Below, one piece after another: positions 62,879 through 64,000 of a DNA stretch of 64,000 nucleotides. The notes beneath the pieces were generated by a model. The model saw nothing but the letters and a program-made list of their open reading frames with translations, was not told where the DNA came from and did not search any database. This DNA is from Betaproteobacteria bacterium (lineage in GTDB: Bacteria; Pseudomonadota; Gammaproteobacteria; Burkholderiales; Rhodocyclaceae), in contig JADJBM010000004.1 of the NCBI GenBank assembly GCA_016703785.1, forward strand, positions 248,001-312,000, in the 5' to 3' direction. Within the stretch, counting starts at the first letter, position 1. Every line of letters begins with the position of its first letter. The translations under genes were made by a program, and so were the position numbers.

Positions 62879-64000
62879 TTCTTGCCGCGCAGTACTTGAA
62901 CTCGGGAATCTTGCCGAAGGGATCGAGCGCGGGATTGGTCAGCAGGTTCGCCGCCGCCTCGACATAGCAGAAGGGCATGAACAGCGTGCCGCGCGCCAGT
63001 CCTGCATCGGCGCGCGCCCTGGCCGACACCTTGCCGCGCCGCGTTTCCAGCACGACAAAATCCCCCGCGACGCAATTCAACTCCGCCAGATCCGCCGGGT
63101 GCATGTCCACATGCGCTTCCGGCTCCAGCGCATCCAGCACCGCCGAACGCCGCGTCATGGCGCCGGTGTGCCAGTGCTCCAGCACGCGCCCGGTGATGAG
63201 TACGAAGGGAAAATCGGCATCCGGCACTTCGGCCGCTGGCCGAAACTGCGCCGGAACGAATCGGCCGCGACCGCTGGCCGTCGGAAAGCGCTCGGTGAAA
63301 ATCACCGGCTGGCCCGCATCCGCCGCATCCACGCAGGGATAGGTCACGGCGCCTTCCTTCTCCAGTCGCGCCCAGCTGATGCCGGCGATCGACGGCATGG
63401 CGCCGCGCATTTCCTCGAACACCTCCTGCGACCCGGCGTAATTCCAGTCGAGGCCGAGCCGGCGCGCCAGTTCCTGCAGGATCCACAAGTCCTGCCGCGC
63501 TTCGCCCGGCGGCGCGATGGCGGCGCGGCCGATCTGCACCGTGCGGTCGGTGTTGGTGAAGCTGCCGGTCTTCTCGGCGAAGCTCGAGGCCGGCAGCACG
63601 ACGTCGGCGAGCGCCGCCGTTTCGGTGAGGAAGAGGTCCTGCACGACAAGATGTTCGAGGCTGGCCAGTCCGGCGCGCGTATGCGCGAGGTCGGGGTCCG
63701 ACATGGCCGGGTTCTCGCCCATGACGTACATCCCTCTGATCTCGCCGCGATGCGCCGCATCGAGGATTTCCACCACGGTCAGGCCGGGCTTCGGATCGAG
63801 CTGCACGCCCCACAGCTTTTCGAAGCGGCTGCGCACCGCATCGTCCGCCACGCGACCGTAGTCGGGCAGCATCATCGGGATGAGGCCGGCATCCGACGCG
63901 CCCTGCACGTTGTTCTGTCCGCGCAGCGGATGCAGGCCGGTGCCAGGCCGGCCGATCTGGCCGGTCATCAGCGCCAGCGCGATGAGGCAGCGCGCGTTGT
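62859..64000 (-). CDS. formate dehydrogenase-type molybdopterin oxidoreductase, alpha subunit (C-terminal part)
   Basis: The frame is open through base 64000, so the N-terminus (Fe-S and Mo-ligand Cys/Sec region) is outside the window. Seen: LMTGQIGRPGTGLHPLRGQN then NVQGASDAG, the MGENPAMSDPDLAHTRAGL pterin-binding motif, FLTETAALADVVLPASSFAEK, and the C-terminal molydop_binding domain (FVLITGRVLEHWHTGAMTRR). This matches FdhF/FdsA-type formate dehydrogenases and the closely related assimilatory nitrate reductase fold. NPLRGQNNVQGASD-type sequence favours formate dehydrogenase. Electron-transfer subunits would lie beyond the right edge. Confidence 0.85.
   Translation of the reverse strand, partial: NARCLIALALMTGQIGRPGTGLHPLRGQNNVQGASDAGLIPMMLPDYGRVADDAVRSRFEKLWGVQLDPKPGLTVVEILDAAHRGEIRGMYVMGENPAMSDPDLAHTRAGLASLEHLVVQDLFLTETAALADVVLPASSFAEKTGSFTNTDRTVQIGRAAIAPPGEARQDLWILQELARRLGLDWNYAGSQEVFEEMRGAMPSIAGISWARLEKEGAVTYPCVDAADAGQPVIFTERFPTASGRGRFVPAQFRPAAEVPDADFPFVLITGRVLEHWHTGAMTRRSAVLDALEPEAHVDMHPADLAELNCVAGDFVVLETRRGKVSARARADAGLARGTLFMPFCYVEAAANLLTNPALDPFGKIPEFKYCAARITCSVR

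Overview
The window is a GC-rich, densely coding chromosomal segment from a betaproteobacterium. Gene content and order (gap-pgk-pyk-fba, lptD-surA-pdxA-rsmA beside amgK-murU, dusB-fis-purH-purD, argH-algZ-algR near hemCDXY, prmC-prfA-hemA, groESL) best fit a Rhodocyclales or Sterolibacteriaceae-like lineage. That placement is inferred from gene content and protein style, not from a search. No phage, insertion sequence, CRISPR array or plasmid function was seen.

Layout. 1-9.2 kb: glycolysis/gluconeogenesis operon (gap fragment, pgk, pyk, fba), then psiE-like, a HAD phosphatase, purC and an M3 oligopeptidase. 9.2-13.2 kb: redox protein, xthA, a Crp/Fnr regulator with a likely operator, and convergent rsmA-pdxA. 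13.2-19.2 kb: envelope genes surA and lptD, divergent from the peptidoglycan-recycling pair amgK-murU. 19.2-26.1 kb: pepP, ubiH-like, dusB-fis, purH, purD. 26-31.5 kb: haem synthesis (hemF against hemC-hemD-hemX-hemY) and a thioredoxin-like protein. 31.5-40.3 kb: an RHS remnant, an MscS channel with a cyclic-nucleotide-binding (CNB) domain, the AlgZ/AlgR-like pair with a 32-base poly-G tract between them, argH, and two tandem Ser/Thr kinases that each end in a CNB domain, coupled to a fructosamine-kinase-like gene. 40.3-44.3 kb: grxD, prmC, prfA, hemA and a rearranged tRNA-Phe locus. 44.7-50.3 kb: DUF4212/sodium-solute symporter pair, TPR protein, small membrane protein and a TctD/TctE-like two-component system. 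50.5-55.8 kb: a two-repeat hypothetical, groES-groEL with sigma-32 promoter plus CIRCE, dacB and small membrane proteins. 55.8-64 kb: ubiD, a frameshifted Thr-Gly-repeat protein, a diacylglycerol-kinase-like gene, rhlE, small exported or anchored proteins, a GNAT enzyme and the C-terminal part of a formate-dehydrogenase-type molybdoenzyme running off the right end.

Most items are housekeeping. The less ordinary material is: (i) three CNB-domain proteins within 8 kb (a channel and two kinases); (ii) a tRNA-Phe whose 5' acceptor strand does not pair, flanked by displaced copies of its own ends; (iii) the G32 tract; (iv) two families of short dispersed repeats, one of which brackets the RHS remnant; (v) three genes with apparent single-base indels (prmC, a membrane protein at 55.4-55.8 kb, a coiled-coil protein at 57.4-58.6 kb). 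Items (iii) and (v) may be sequencing or assembly errors and should be checked against reads before biological interpretation.
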